A stretch of 21,053 nt of DNA, from the NCBI GenBank assembly GCA_022592435.1, contig JABYQS010000479.1:1-21053 (forward strand), in the 5' to 3' direction. Origin of the DNA: Cerioporus squamosus (taxonomy: Eukaryota; Basidiomycota; Agaricomycetes; Polyporales; Polyporaceae). Position 1 is the stretch's first letter. Every line of letters begins with the position of its first letter. This document shows positions 1-10,366 of the stretch, in pieces. The translations under genes were made by a program, and so were the position numbers. A model generated the notes under the pieces. That model was not told the origin of the DNA, searched no databases, and worked only from the letters and a program-made list of their open reading frames with translations.

Positions 1-1142
1 TTCCGTCACACCGCCCACTCGCCCCGCTTGACCTGCGACGTCCTTCGCCGCCATGGATGAATTCGGGAGCTGCTCGTTTTGGCCGCTGCTGCCAATGCCC
101 GACGCGATGTCCTCCCGTCTGTCGACCTCTCCTCGGGGCAGGGGTCATGACCTTGAAACATCGGTCTCATTCCATTCGAAAGAACCGTCGGACGCAGTGC
201 ATCGCGGCTCGGACCAGAGGACGCGGCAGAGATGGGTTCCTGCAGTGAACTCGGTGACATCTGTCACTGCCCCCAACCGCATATACGAAGATACTAGCCC
301 TCCGGCACGAGCAACGCGCGTTGCGCAGGGGTGGAAATCGACAGCGTGGTACTCAAGCTACCGACGTTGCAGCCTTAGCACGCGTGGCGGTAGGGCGACT
401 CGATGGTCCTTCGGGTCGGTGTTGAGCTCTGGGACGTGTTAAGCCCAGTTGTGGGACAGGAGCAGCGCAGATCTCTTACGGGTTGACCCTCTGCACCGCG
501 CCGCTCTCCGCATCCGCGCCTACAGCGTCACCTCCCTCCTACTTCATCGCCCTGCAGTCGAGCGGTCTTAGCTGCAAGTCGACGAAGGCGACAGCGTGCC
601 GTACTTCTGTGTTGAGTGGGCAGCTGCGATATCCAAAGGAGATTGTGGCGGAGAGGACGTCGCAACTGTCAGGCATCGCGAGGGGTGCCATACGTCGCGC
701 TTGCCGCAACAGTAGCGTGCTTTGAGGTCGGGTGCGTCTCTTGTGCGCTATCCGCTCTCCGCCGGCGGCGGCTACTAAGAAGGTCGCTGTATCGCTACAT
801 GGGCTCGAGATTAGGCGCATCGAGTGTAAGTAGCATGAGGTCGAGTGTGATGTCTCTAAGCAGGGGACGATGCTGGCGATACGCGGAAGTTCGTGAACAG
901 GCGAATCATTCGCAGAGGTAGATGGGCAGTAAGTAGTCCGGCCTTTCCGCTCTCGACTCACGCCGAAGAGCCGGGCGAGGCATGCCAGAGCTCAGCAGAC
1001 CTCGTGGCCTGACATCTTGTGGCGGCTAACCTCGGTCGAACCGTCGTGACCACCGTCCGACTCATTCCAGTCCGCTTCTTATTCGTCATACCTCCCGCAC
1101 GCCGCAGGAGAGTGGATCGACTGCTGATATCTTGCTCCCTAG
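1..1142. other. Stretch without recognisable genes, upstream of the visible ATG7 exons
   Basis: Open frames here are short, overlap on both strands and show no family motif that I recognise. The stretch ends in a pyrimidine-containing splice acceptor (…TCCCTAG, ending at 1142) that opens directly into ATG7 coding sequence. It is therefore either a long intron of ATG7 whose upstream exons lie left of the window, or sequence that replaced them. I searched all three forward frames for the ATG7 N-terminal domain and did not find it. GTAAGT donor-like hexamers occur near 825 and 928, but no coding exon is evident before either. Confidence 0.5.
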
Positions 1143-2847
1143 CTCTCCTCAATCCAATCTCAACTCCACGCCTCACCACGTCCCTTCTTCCTCGTCCGCA
1201 CAGTCGACGGACAGACCTCCATCGCTCCAGTCGAAGAGTACGACACCTTCTTCTCGAACGTCCCGCCAGAGCACCGCGTGATCGGCTTCGTCGACCCGTC
1301 CGCGCAGCCCACAAACCCCGGCTGGCCGCTCCGCAACCTCCTCGCGTACCTCCTCGCTCTGCACCCGGAAACCGCACAGGGTGTCCGGATCCTCTGCTGG
1401 CGCGACGTCGAGCCGCCGGTTGCCGGGTCCACGGGCGGGTGGAAGAGCCGCTTCGGGATCCTCAAGCACAGCGGGGCCGCTGCTGCGACGACAGAGAGGC
1501 CGTCTGCGGTTGGGTGGGAGAAGAACATCCAGGGCAAGCTCGGCGCGCGTGTCGCGGACCTTGCGCCGATGATGGACCCAGCGAGGTGCGCCTCCTCTCT
1601 TCGTGTGGAGACTTGTGCTGACGCGGGCGTAGACTGGCCGACCAGGCCGTGGACTTGAACCTCAAGCTTATGCGGTGGCGGATCCTCCCTGCGCTTGACC
1701 TGGAGAAGGTCGCGAACACACGCTGCCTGCTCCTGGGCGCAGGTACGCTTGGCTGCTATGTCGCTCGCACACTCATGGTGCGTATTTCTCGTCGTGCGGT
1801 ATCGCCGGTGGCTGACCCTCCGCAGGGATGGGGCGTGCGGACGATCACGTTCGTCGACTCTGCGCGCGTCTCGTTCTCGAACCCGGTGCGCCAGCCGCTG
1901 TTCGACTTTGAGGACTGCCTGAACGGCGGGAAACCAAAGGCCGCGTGTGCCGCGGAGAAGCTGAAGAAGATCTTCCCCGGAGTGGTGCGTCTGTCTCCTC
2001 CCGGACTGCGCTCTTCGGCACTGACGGCGCTCTGCAGAACGCGTCCGGGCACAACCTGAGCATCCCGATGCCCGGGCACCCGATCCCGCCGGCGTCGGTC
2101 GAGCAGACGAAGAAGGACGTCGCGGCGCTGGAGAAGCTGGTCGACGAGCACGACGTGGTGTTCCTGCTGATGGACTCGCGCGAGAGCCGGTGGCTGCCGA
2201 CGGTGCTGGGCGCGGCGAAGGGCAAGATCGTGCTGAACGCGGCGCTCGGGTTCGACACGTTCCTGGTGATGCGGCATGGGGCGCGGACGCCGGGGGCGGA
2301 CGGGAAGCGACTCGGGTGCTACTACTGCAACGACATCGTCGCGCCTGCCGATGTGGGTGTCTTTCTAGCTCTGTCGCAATCGCCTCGCGCTGACGACCGT
2401 TCGCAGTCGCTCACGGACCGGACGCTGGACCAGATGTGCACGGTGACGCGTCCGGGGCTGGCGTCGATCGCGGCGTCGACGGCGGTGGAGCTGCTCGTGT
2501 CCCTCCTGCAGCATCCCGCGGGGATCCACGCGCCCGCGCCGCCGGCGCAGGGGGAGCCCACTCCGGCGCACGAGAGCATCCTGGGGCTGGTGCCGCACCA
2601 GCTGCGGGGGTTCCTGGCGCAGTTCCGGAACGTGCCGATTGTGGGGGCGGCGTACGAGCGGTGCACGGGGTGCAGCGAGACGGTGGTGAGTGCGTATGAG
2701 CGCGGGGGGTTTGAGGGGGTGCTGCTGCCTGCGTTTAATGATACGGAGTTTCTGCCGCGCTTGACGGGGTTGGATAAGCTGTATGAGGAGACGCAGCGGG
2801 CGTTGGAGGGGGATGAGATGGTTGATGCGGAGGAGGATGATTTTTAG
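1143..2847 (+). CDS. ATG7: ATG7, E1-like ubiquitin-like-modifier activating enzyme of autophagy (5' part not visible)
   Basis: Atg7 adenylates Atg8 and Atg12, binds them as thioesters and passes them to Atg3 and Atg10 in the cytosol. I read exons 1143-1585, 1633-1777, 1826-1984, 2038-2352 and 2407-2847. The four introns are 47-54 nt with GT-AG ends, and the join keeps 500 residues in frame. Family landmarks in order are: the end of the N-terminal domain ([20 protein letters not shown]); the linker [16 protein letters not shown]; the nucleotide-binding [32 protein letters not shown]; zinc-ligand pairs CYYC and CTGC; and the catalytic cysteine in [10 protein letters not shown] (codon 2437-2439). 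The acidic tail [10 protein letters not shown] resembles the family's Atg8-binding tail. Yeast Atg7 has 630 residues, so roughly the first 150-200 are missing. They may be beyond the left edge or lost. The first exon opens after a stop codon at 1140-1142 that doubles as the acceptor TAG. Confidence 0.95.
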
Positions 2848-3763
2848 GGTGTTAGATAGGGTGAGGAGGGACGGGAACTCGCGTCTTGGATGGTGGATCT
2901 GCTGGGCATACAGTCGAGGATTCGGAAACGGCGGATGGGAGGCGATCGGAAAGTGGAAGGGTATGGGGATAGTTATGGAGCTTGTACGTTACACGAAGTG
3001 TTTCGGGTCGTGTAGTGATATCCTCTCGGTGTAGTTCATACCCGCGATTTCAATGTATGCTTGCTTTGTGCTGTGGTCGTAGCAGGTGCGTCTGTGCTCT
3101 CGGCGCGGCAGTCTAGTCGGTACCCTCGGGTCAGTCTTGTATCAGGGTTCGCCGTGGATACTCATATTGCTCGGCGGCGTTGGGCCTGTTACCCCGTTGA
3201 CGAAGTCCTGGGAACTTGAAGTATGTACTTACTCACTGCCTGTGGAGCAGAACCGTCCGCCGGTCTAGTAGGCTCACATCGCGTGCCAAGAGTCGGAGCC
3301 GAGACATCCCACATCGCAGTAGATACTTGCGCCGTGCACGGTGTCCCCTCACTCCTCTGGACGACCGCCAGACGCGACCCGAGCCCGTGGCAACTTCTCG
3401 CGCGCGAGCGGGGATACCGCGGGCGACGGGAAGGCAGCCTGTCCAGCAAGCCGCCCTCCCAGCCGTACGCCGATCTGGAGTGGTTTGAGTCGCGGACGCG
3501 CGTGTGATAGGCGGTGAGAACGGGAGTTGTGTAACCTTGTGGGTGCATTTGGGCGCCTATCTGTGTCGCGCGGGCGAAGAGTCTCGAGCTGAGCTTGATT
3601 TGGGCGCGCCACTCTTCACAGACGTCCCTCTGCGCCGTCATCGTCATCCGCCACAGTGAGAGAGAGAGGCCGCGGGCAGAAGAGGGCGGCGAGGAGGAGC
3701 GCATAATGGATGACGTCGCTCACTCCACGACGCGTCGCCCTGCGTCACCGTCCCTCCTCGTCG
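2848..3763. other. Intergenic region between ATG7 and the HAM1-like gene
   Basis: This covers the ATG7 3' end and the promoter of the next gene. Apart from one doubtful small frame (3223-3507, listed separately) I see nothing codable. The last part before 3763 becomes rich in short C and T runs, as is common before basidiomycete starts. Confidence 0.5.
3223..3507 (+). CDS. Doubtful small open frame, 94 residues
   Basis: An ATG frame of 94 codons ends in ADLEWFESRTRV and a TGA stop. The second half has a fairly natural amino acid mix (PWQLLARERGYRGRREG). The start lies inside a plausible splice donor (GTATGT at 3221), so it might instead be the last exon of a spliced gene. I do not recognise the product, no supporting upstream exon is clear, and a random open frame in GC-rich DNA is equally possible. 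Confidence 0.15.
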   Translation: MYLLTACGAEPSAGLVGSHRVPRVGAETSHIAVDTCAVHGVPSLLWTTARRDPSPWQLLARERGYRGRREGSLSSKPPSQPYADLEWFESRTRV

Positions 3764-3769
3764 TATAAG
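3764..3769 (+). promoter_or_regulatory. TATA box of the HAM1-like gene
   Basis: TATAAG within CGTATAAGAGCC lies 103 bp before the ATG at 3872. It is followed by a C/T-rich leader, which fits a start of transcription about 30 bp downstream and an untranslated leader of roughly 70 nt. It is the clearest TATA element ahead of any gene here. Confidence 0.55.
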
Positions 3770-3871
3770 AGCCGCAGCCCGTCGTCTGCGCTCGGCACTC
3801 TTCTCCCGCACGATACCTCTGTTCGAACTCTCTTCTGTCACGACTCACGACTTTCACGCAACGAACCCATC

Positions 3872-6464
3872 ATGGACAAGTCTTCTTCCGTCGTCGCCGC
3901 CTTCACCGCCGGCAAGCTTCCCTCGCAAAAGCAGGTCTCGCAAGGCATCGACCGCCTGCTCTCCTCCCCCTTCCTCACGAATGAGCCCTCGACTGGCGTC
4001 GGCGAGCTCAGCGCGCAGGGAAGGCAGCTCCAGGACGACGTCCGCAGCTTGCTCTCCGCATACAAGAAGCTTGGAGATGACAAGAATGGTGAGTGCGCGT
4101 CTTGCCGTCCCTTTCCCGTCCCGGGGTTGCTCCTCCGCGCATCTGTTACGCTGGAACAGTCACTGACTCGCTTCCACTCCAGGCGACAACATCATTCAAG
4201 AGTCGTTATGGCACCTCTCCGAGGCCGACATCTCCAACACCTCGACTGCCGCGATGGACGTCGACTCCGATCAAGCCTCCAAGGATGCCAAGGCACTCGC
4301 CAAGGCCCTCCGCACTCTCGTATCCATCGGATGGGAGAACCTCTCCCAGGAGGGTCGCTCTGTGTTCCACGACTTCGCCTCCTTCATGCGTCTCGCCCTC
4401 GCCGACGCAGCAGAGCACGTAGGCGATAGCGCCAAGTCCGCCGCCGAGGCTCTTCGCGAGGTCGACAAGGACGTTCAGGACGGTCAGCGCAACGAGCTCG
4501 GTGTCAAACGCAAGGCCGAGGACGATCCCGAGGATGCAGATGCCCGCGCGAAGTTTGAGCGCGCAATGGACTCCACCAAGGAAGTCGGATCCAAGGCTAT
4601 CGGTGCGGGTCAGGTTGCCGTCGCCACTGGCGAAGACCTCGCGAACCGCACCAGCTCGCGACTCCAAGATGCATTCTACAAGGTGAGTACGATCTCGGTA
4701 TCATCGAACGAGTGACTGACCCACGATGCAGATTTGCGACCGCGCTCAGAGTGACGAGGCGTACCACAACTCCATCTCCACCATCTTCGACGTCTTCCAG
4801 AAGTGGATTCACCGCTCCCTCGACGCTGCTGGTGACGTGAACCAGGCTACCTCCCTCGACGCGTTCATCGACGACCCCACTCCCGACAAGCACCTCATCA
4901 CCGCCATCCGCGGCTTCCGCCAGTTCGTTGAGCGTCTTGCAGGCGGCAAGTCGCTCGACGACTTCTTCGCCACGCTCCGTGTCTGTGGTGTCGACATCCA
5001 GCAAGATCAGGACGTCCGCAACTGGTTCGACGAGTTCGTCGCCCACTGCCGCAAGAGCCTCGACGAGCGCGGCTACGTGCGCAGCGACGAGGCCCAGAAG
5101 AAGCGCAACAAGCTCCGTGACGAGTGGAAGGCGCTCCTCGACAAGGACTCGGACAAGGGCCGCAAGTGGAAGGAGGACGTTGGCAAGCTCAAGCAGGAGG
5201 CCGCCGAGTTCCAGGACGCCGTCGACGAGGACGAGGACCTCCGCCAGGTTCGCCGCACGCGCGCAAAGCTTGGGGAGGACATCGAGAACAGCTTGCTTGT
5301 CGCGGCCAGCACGGGCGCGCAGTCGTTCATGGAGCGTGCGCCTTGGTTCTGGCAGGACGTCTTCAACGTCTACCTCCCGAAGGTCGTCGCTGCTGTCAAG
5401 GATATCCCCATTCCAAGGTACGTTCGCTCACGATGCTTTTGGTTGATCGCCTGCTGATAAGTGTCTTCAGAACCGAGTACAAGGACAACGAGGTCGAATT
5501 CGTCCTCGAGGACCTTGACATCTCGACGTTCTCTCTGCTCCCCGGTCACGCTTACATCCGCAACATCACCGACATCGACATCAAGGCGCCCTCTGCCGGC
5601 CAGGTCGACACCTCCGTCGGCACTCTCACCCGTGTCTACCTCCAGGGTCTCCAGATCCAGCTCAAGGAGGTCTCGTTCTACTACCACGACAAGAACGCGT
5701 CGATGGGCGTACCCTCCGAGGTCAGCGGCCTGCTCGAGTTCACGCTTCCGCCATCGGGCGTCGATGTCGACGTCGTCGTCCGCTCGATCCCGAACTCTCC
5801 CGAGGGCCTGCGTGAGCGCGAGCGCCGCGAAGGCTTCTTGGACATCCAGCGCGTCGACGTGAAGGTGTCCGAGGACATCTCGCTCACGGTCAAGCAGTCG
5901 AACCACCAGATCCTCGCCTCCGTCTTCCGCCCGGTCATCGTCTCACGCTTCCGCGACGCACTGCAGACGGTGCTCGCCCAGCAGATCCGCGGCGCGCTCC
6001 AGGCCGCGGACGCGTTCGCTTGGGACGTCGGCCGGCGCGCGGAGGTGTTCGAGGACACCGGGCTGCCGCGCGGCGCGAGCCTCATCGCGGGCGTGTGGTC
6101 CGAGCTTGGCCACCTGCAGCGCATTAGCGACGGCGGACTGTTCACCGGCTGGAAAGCGACGGGCACGGGCTTGATCAAGAGCGACAAGGACGCGACGTTC
6201 GCGATGGGCGCAGAGCCGCAGGTGCTGTCGGGAGAGAAGCGCGGACCGAAGGGCAACTTTGCGGACAGCATCGGCGACCGAATGGACAAGGACGTCGATC
6301 TGAACGCGAAGGCTGCACAGGCGAAGGACGTCGCGGTGCAGGCGAAGGAGACGGTGAAGGTGCAGGTGCAGAAGGTGAAGAGCTGGAAGGACACGGTGGA
6401 GGCGAAGGCGGAGGAGGAGCGTGCGCGGCCGGGATGGCAGAGCGGCGCGTTTGACTGGTCGTAA
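3872..6464 (+). CDS. HAM1-like (BPI/LBP-related fungal) protein
   Basis: Exons are 3872-4088, 4183-4682, 4732-5417 and 5471-6464. Introns of 94, 49 and 53 nt have GTGAGT/GTGAGT/GTACGT donors and CAG acceptors, and they join to 798 residues. The start is the first ATG after the TATA box (MDKSSSVVAAFTAGKLPSQ) and gives the family's usual N-terminus with its 'G-K-L-P' segment. The N-terminal half is helical and charged. The region from about residue 470 (EFVLEDLDISTFSLLPGHAY, then SEVSGLLEFTLPPSGVDVDV) is the beta-rich lipid-binding-like part. The tail, after about 740, is a Lys/Ala/Glu-rich amphipathic helix ending in PGWQSGAFDWS. The family is fungal, named after hyphal anastomosis, and resembles bactericidal/permeability-increasing proteins. 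Its molecular role is not known to me, and lipid binding is inference. The gene is intact and lies in tandem with ATG7. Confidence 0.8.
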
Positions 6465-6792
6465 ATTTCTCTCCGGGCGTTCGTGTTTGTGCTGGGATGG
6501 ACGGTCTCGAGCAAGTATCGATGTAGTGTATGAGTGTAATTGCCTGTAGCGTATACTTTCAGAATGTATTCTAGCATCCTCCTCAATGTGCGACTTGGTT
6601 TGCATTGCGGAGGCCGTTCTAAAGTTCGTTCCAGTGTAAGGCTCGTCAACGTTTCTTGGTGTTCTTTCTCTTCTAATATACATGTGTATCCAGGCGACGT
6701 CGCCACGTACGCATGTCTCGAGAGCATATCGAGATCATCTTACTACTAACGCTCGCGGAACGTGGAGTCTCAGACCTCGCGAAAGCACCTGC
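6465..6792. other. Convergent 3' intergenic region
   Basis: This lies between the stop codons of the HAM1-like gene (+) and the kinase fragment (-). It is more AT-rich than the flanking exons, as expected of 3' untranslated sequence for both strands. No gene or repeat was seen. Confidence 0.5.
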
Positions 6793-7698
6793 TCAGTAGA
6801 ACCCGTACCGCCGCATGCGCAGCTTGCTGTGGTTCTCCCACTTGAACGGCCCCGGACGCGGGTGGCGCCACGCTGCGGCCGAGTAGGGCACGTCAAAGTC
6901 GACGAGCGCGCCTTCCGTGAAGCCCTCTCCTTCGCTTGCGCCCTCGCCGTGCTGAGGGGCGGCGGCTTGGGATGCGGACGCACTGGACTCGGGCACCGGC
7001 GCGGTCGCGGCCAGTCGAGGATGAGGATGGTGTTGGGGTTGATGTCCCCGTGCAGGACTCCGGCGCGCTCGTACAGGTGCTGGTGCGCTGCAGGTCTTGG
7101 GTCAGTGGCAGGAAGGAAGAGGAAAGAGGGAGAATGGAAGGAGCGGAGACTGAGGGGGACTCGACGACGCACCTTGGACGGCGCAGAACATGACGTAGAC
7201 GAGCTCTTGGCTCGATTTGAGCTCGTTGAGGGTGCGTGGGGAGACGGGGCGGACGCGGGGGCGGGGCGCCGGACGGGGTGGGTCGTCGGAGGCGGAGGCG
7301 GAGGCGGAGGCGGGCTGCTTGCGGGCCTGTTCGGCCTCGAGCTGCTCTTGCTCGTGCGTGCTCCCATTCAAGACACTCGGCTGGCCGTTCGCTGGAACGC
7401 GGGAGTGCGCCTGCGGCTCGGGAGGGCCAGGGTCGACTTGCATCTGGGAGTCGTCGTCGGCGAGCACGGTGGTCGTGCTGCGATCGGCGTGTTCTTCGAC
7501 AGAACTGGTGCTGAGCTGGACTCGGGCGCGGGCGGCGACATCGAGAGTTGTCTCGGTGGGGCAGATGCGCGAACTGGCCAGTGGCGGCGGCAGTGAGGGC
7601 AAGGAAGAGCGGGCGAAGTGGTTGCAGAGAGAGAGCGGAGGGCGGGTCGCCACCGGACACCATAGAGAGTAAGTCACGGGCGATAGGACTAAGTTCAT
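6793..7698 (-). pseudogene. FunK1-like fungal kinase fragment, lacking both ends
   Basis: Reading on the minus strand, exon 7173-7698 leads through a clean 85-nt intron (7088-7172, GTGCGT…TGCAG) into exon 6997-7087. The join reads ELVYVMFCAVQAHQHLYERA then GVLHGDINPNTILIL. This is the FunK1 pattern of ELV…AV.AHR.LYE.AGVLHRD, with the catalytic Asp and Asn of the loop kept but HRD changed to HGD. A weak 62-nt intron (6935-6996, GTGCCC…GCAAG) would restore the frame to GALVDFDVP, the DFG-equivalent. The protein then stops after FKWENHSKLRMRRYGFY. No ATP-binding lobe is found upstream, and the activation-loop and C-lobe motifs are absent downstream. A serine/alanine- and proline-rich low-complexity stretch precedes the kinase part. 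I read it as a decayed copy. A very short kinase-like gene is the alternative. Confidence 0.55.
7288..7311. repeat. GGAGGC hexanucleotide microsatellite, four units
   Basis: Four perfect copies of GGAGGC lie inside the first visible exon of the kinase fragment. On the minus strand they encode the alternating Ser-Ala run of its low-complexity segment. The six-base unit keeps the reading frame when copy number changes. Confidence 0.8.
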
Positions 7699-8862
7699 TG
7701 TTCACCCTGCATGGAAGACAATGCTAGACAATGGCCATTGCTCGGCGGTCAAGAATTGGGTTAGCGCTCTTTTGACGAACTCGTTTGTTTCGAAGTTGGG
7801 CCCGCTTTTCGCTCTTTGCCCAGGCTCCTGACAACTGGCTTTCAACTTGCGAGCACGCACCTGGCCTCCCTGTCTGGAGGATCGTCATCCCGATGTCGGT
7901 CGAGGGCGCAGGTGTCGAGTGGCTCGAAGATTCGTGAACACGGTGGCAAGTGTACGTCGACGAACGCGAGGACGTCGATGGGGGAGAGAAGTCAAGATGC
8001 GTGTTTTGGCCTTGCGCCCAAGCCTCAGTAGGATGGGTATCGGGGGTGGAAAGGTGACTACACGCGTCGCACGTGTCGACGCATCTGTAACTATTTAGGT
8101 GGTTAGTACCAGGTTACGCTCTTGTCGTATCTTCGCTCTCGGCGACACGTCCCCAACAACCAACAACCTCCCACCGGCAAGGCGTCTCGAGCTGTGACCG
8201 ATCACCTGCACCTGCCGTTCCTCGTAGCCCGAGTTGTGTGCGCGTGGTTCACAACCAGAATCCGGAGCGAGCTCACGACCACGAAACACATTGTGACGGT
8301 TATGGTGAACGCCACTGTCGACAGGTACGCTATGCGTCTCCCCTCATCCTCTGCGGTTCGGAGCGCGCGCAGCCCAGAAGAACCTCTACAAGTTCGAATC
8401 GGTGACCCCGCCCAAATCGCACAGCGCCACTGGCCATACTACTGCCGTGCTCGCGCATTTTGAGGTGTCCCTCAGCGGCAGCCGAAGCAGAATGCAGCGG
8501 AGACGGAGGAGGCGGGACGGCGAGTAGAACCGAGTGCGCTGGTGGCGTAACAGTGGTACTGATTGTATGTCGCGCAGATCAGTCCGGAGGACGCTTGAGT
8601 AGAGGTTCAAGACTCACGATGAACGATAGGCAGTACGCGCGCGAATCGATAAGTTTTGGCGACGAGAAGGCGAACATATGACTGGCGTAGGCATTGTCCT
8701 GGTGAGAGCGCGCTGCGAAGCACGGAACAGCTGACCTTCGAGATAAGTATGTCCTCTGAACCTTGTGCGAGGTCCTACAAATATGTACAGTGCATCCCAT
8801 GCATGCGAATCTCACTGACTAGCACGTCCCCGGCTCGCTCACCTGCACTGCGACCCACCTCG
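7699..8862. other. Stretch without recognisable genes
   Basis: This lies between the 5' side of the kinase fragment and the EthD-like gene, which are divergent. Minus-strand frames here do not resemble a FunK1 N-lobe. The sequence GTTCGAATC near 8393 mimics a tRNA T-loop but has no matching stem. The upstream part of the EthD frame is open back to 8656, but its composition does not look like protein. Confidence 0.45.
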
Positions 8863-9641
8863 ATGTCTACAGCTCCCTCACCCGGGCCCTCGCCCACCAC
8901 CGGGCTGCTCTTCGTCTACACTGAGCGCGGCTCCGCCATCCCCGAGGACGAGTTCGAAGAGTGGTACAACGACGAGCACATCCCCCTCCGCATGAACCTC
9001 CGCGGCCCCTCCGGCCCGCTCTTCCTGGCTTGCACCCGCTGGACCGCCGCGGACAACAAGTCCCCGCACCACCTCGCCCTCTACACGCTCTCGTCGCCCG
9101 GCGCGGTCCTCGAGCCGCCGTACGTCGCCCTCGCGACTTCCCGCAGCCCGCACGAGCTCAGCGTCCTCGAGAGGCTCGAGTTCCTCGACCGGCGCGTGTA
9201 CAAGCCGCTCCCGCCTGTCGTGGCCCCAGGGGTGACAGAGGACAAGCACGGGGCGTTCGTGAGCGTCGTCGAGCTCACGATCAGGGACGACCCCGCGGCG
9301 GAGGCGGCGCTGAACGAGTGGTACGACGGCGAGCACGTCCCGATGCTCGCGCGCGTGCCGGGTGGGTGCGTACGCGGCGCTTCGTCGCGCACAGCGTGCT
9401 GAGCGTGCAGGGGACGAGCGTGGTGTCGGACACGGACGCGATGCCGCGGGCGGCACCGGGGAAGTACCTCGCGATACACGAGTGGGAGTCGCTGGATGCG
9501 TTCGAGACGGAGGAGTTCAGGGCGGCGACGAGCACGGAGGGGAGGAAGAGTGTTATGGGTCCGGAAGGGGCTGTGGTGGGGCATGAGCGGAGGGTGTTCA
9601 AGTTCTTCCGGGCTTGGAGTCAGAGCGATGGGACGGAGTAG
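8863..9641 (+). CDS. EthD-like double dimeric alpha/beta-barrel protein, with an apparent one-base frameshift
   Basis: The chosen ATG (8863) follows a C-rich leader and starts MSTAPSPGPSPTTGLLFVYT. Two ferredoxin-like halves follow. The first has EEWYNDEHIPLRM and the second has LNEWYDGEHVPMLARVPG. The frame open from 8863 stops at 9402, but at 9361-9363 the family's continuation (WVRTRRF, then KYLAIHEWESLDAFETEEF) appears in the next frame and runs to a TAG ending at 9641. Supplying one missing base in the GGGTGGGTG stretch would give about 258 residues, the usual size. A 56-nt intron at 9355-9410 (GTGCCG…GCAG) would also restore the frame but would delete the conserved VPGW.RTRRF motif, so I favour a sequencing error or a fresh mutation. 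EthD proteins act in various degradation pathways; the substrate here is unknown. Confidence 0.7.
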
Positions 9642-10366
9642 GGACTGTTGGATGAGCGCAAGCGAGAAGGTGGGAGATGAACGAGGCAAGAAAAGGATAG
9701 ACGTACGTACCATACCCTTCTGCATACGCTACAGCACTGCGTCGTCAGTCGTATGCGGCTCGGACTATCCTGGGGATAGACAATACGCAGCTCTGAGCCA
9801 ACATAGGATAGCCAGTGCAGAATGTCGGACACAAAGAGAGCGAGCAAAAGTAACGCACTGTTCTTGTCGACGCGCGCGAGCGAGTTGCTGTCCATGCAAG
9901 ACTAGCCCAGTGAATTCGCGCAAGAAACGCCGCTAAGTTTCCAGCCGCTTCCATCTCAACCGGCTCCTTCTGCGAGAGTCGAAGAGTGAACTAGAGCCTG
10001 AATGAACGCACGAGAAGAACAAGCCCTGGCCAGTGTTTCCGAAGCTAAACTTCATGGTCATCCCAGATCTTCTTCACAACGTACTCAATGGTTCACTCCC
10101 CTAGATGGTTGATATGATTGTTGTAGTAGTAAAGTTCGGCCGTAGGCATGGCGGTGACGACGAGGCACGGAGGGAGAGGACAAGTCCGAAGCTGGAGAAG
10201 CGCCCATGAGTTGTCCTTCTGCCGAACTGAATCTCAGTACTCAGTGACCAGTCCCGCTCTCCGAGTGCTATTGCTCATACACTTTCTTCAGACGATTACC
10301 TCATCTGTAAGTTCTGCAGGGCTTTGGGGAATGATGACTCTCGCTAACTTGGCAAAGTGCATGTAG
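9642..10366. other. Intergenic region upstream of the F-box gene
   Basis: No convincing gene is present. A 72-codon frame (10148-10366) ends in the TAG that directly precedes the F-box start codon. It is not in frame with that gene and I do not recognise it. Composition is closer to 50% GC than in the exons. Confidence 0.45.

Noticed and set aside
1756..2277. 173-residue minus-strand frame opposite ATG7
   Set aside because: It is antisense to conserved ATG7 exons, and its Arg/His/Gln-rich composition is typical of shadow frames.
5681..6727. 348-residue minus-strand frame opposite the HAM1-like gene
   Set aside because: It is antisense to a well-supported exon, and GC-rich codon bias keeps the complementary frame open.
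8385..8410. tRNA T-loop-like GTTCGAATC
   Set aside because: The five bases on each side are not complementary, and no D arm or anticodon stem lies at the right distance.
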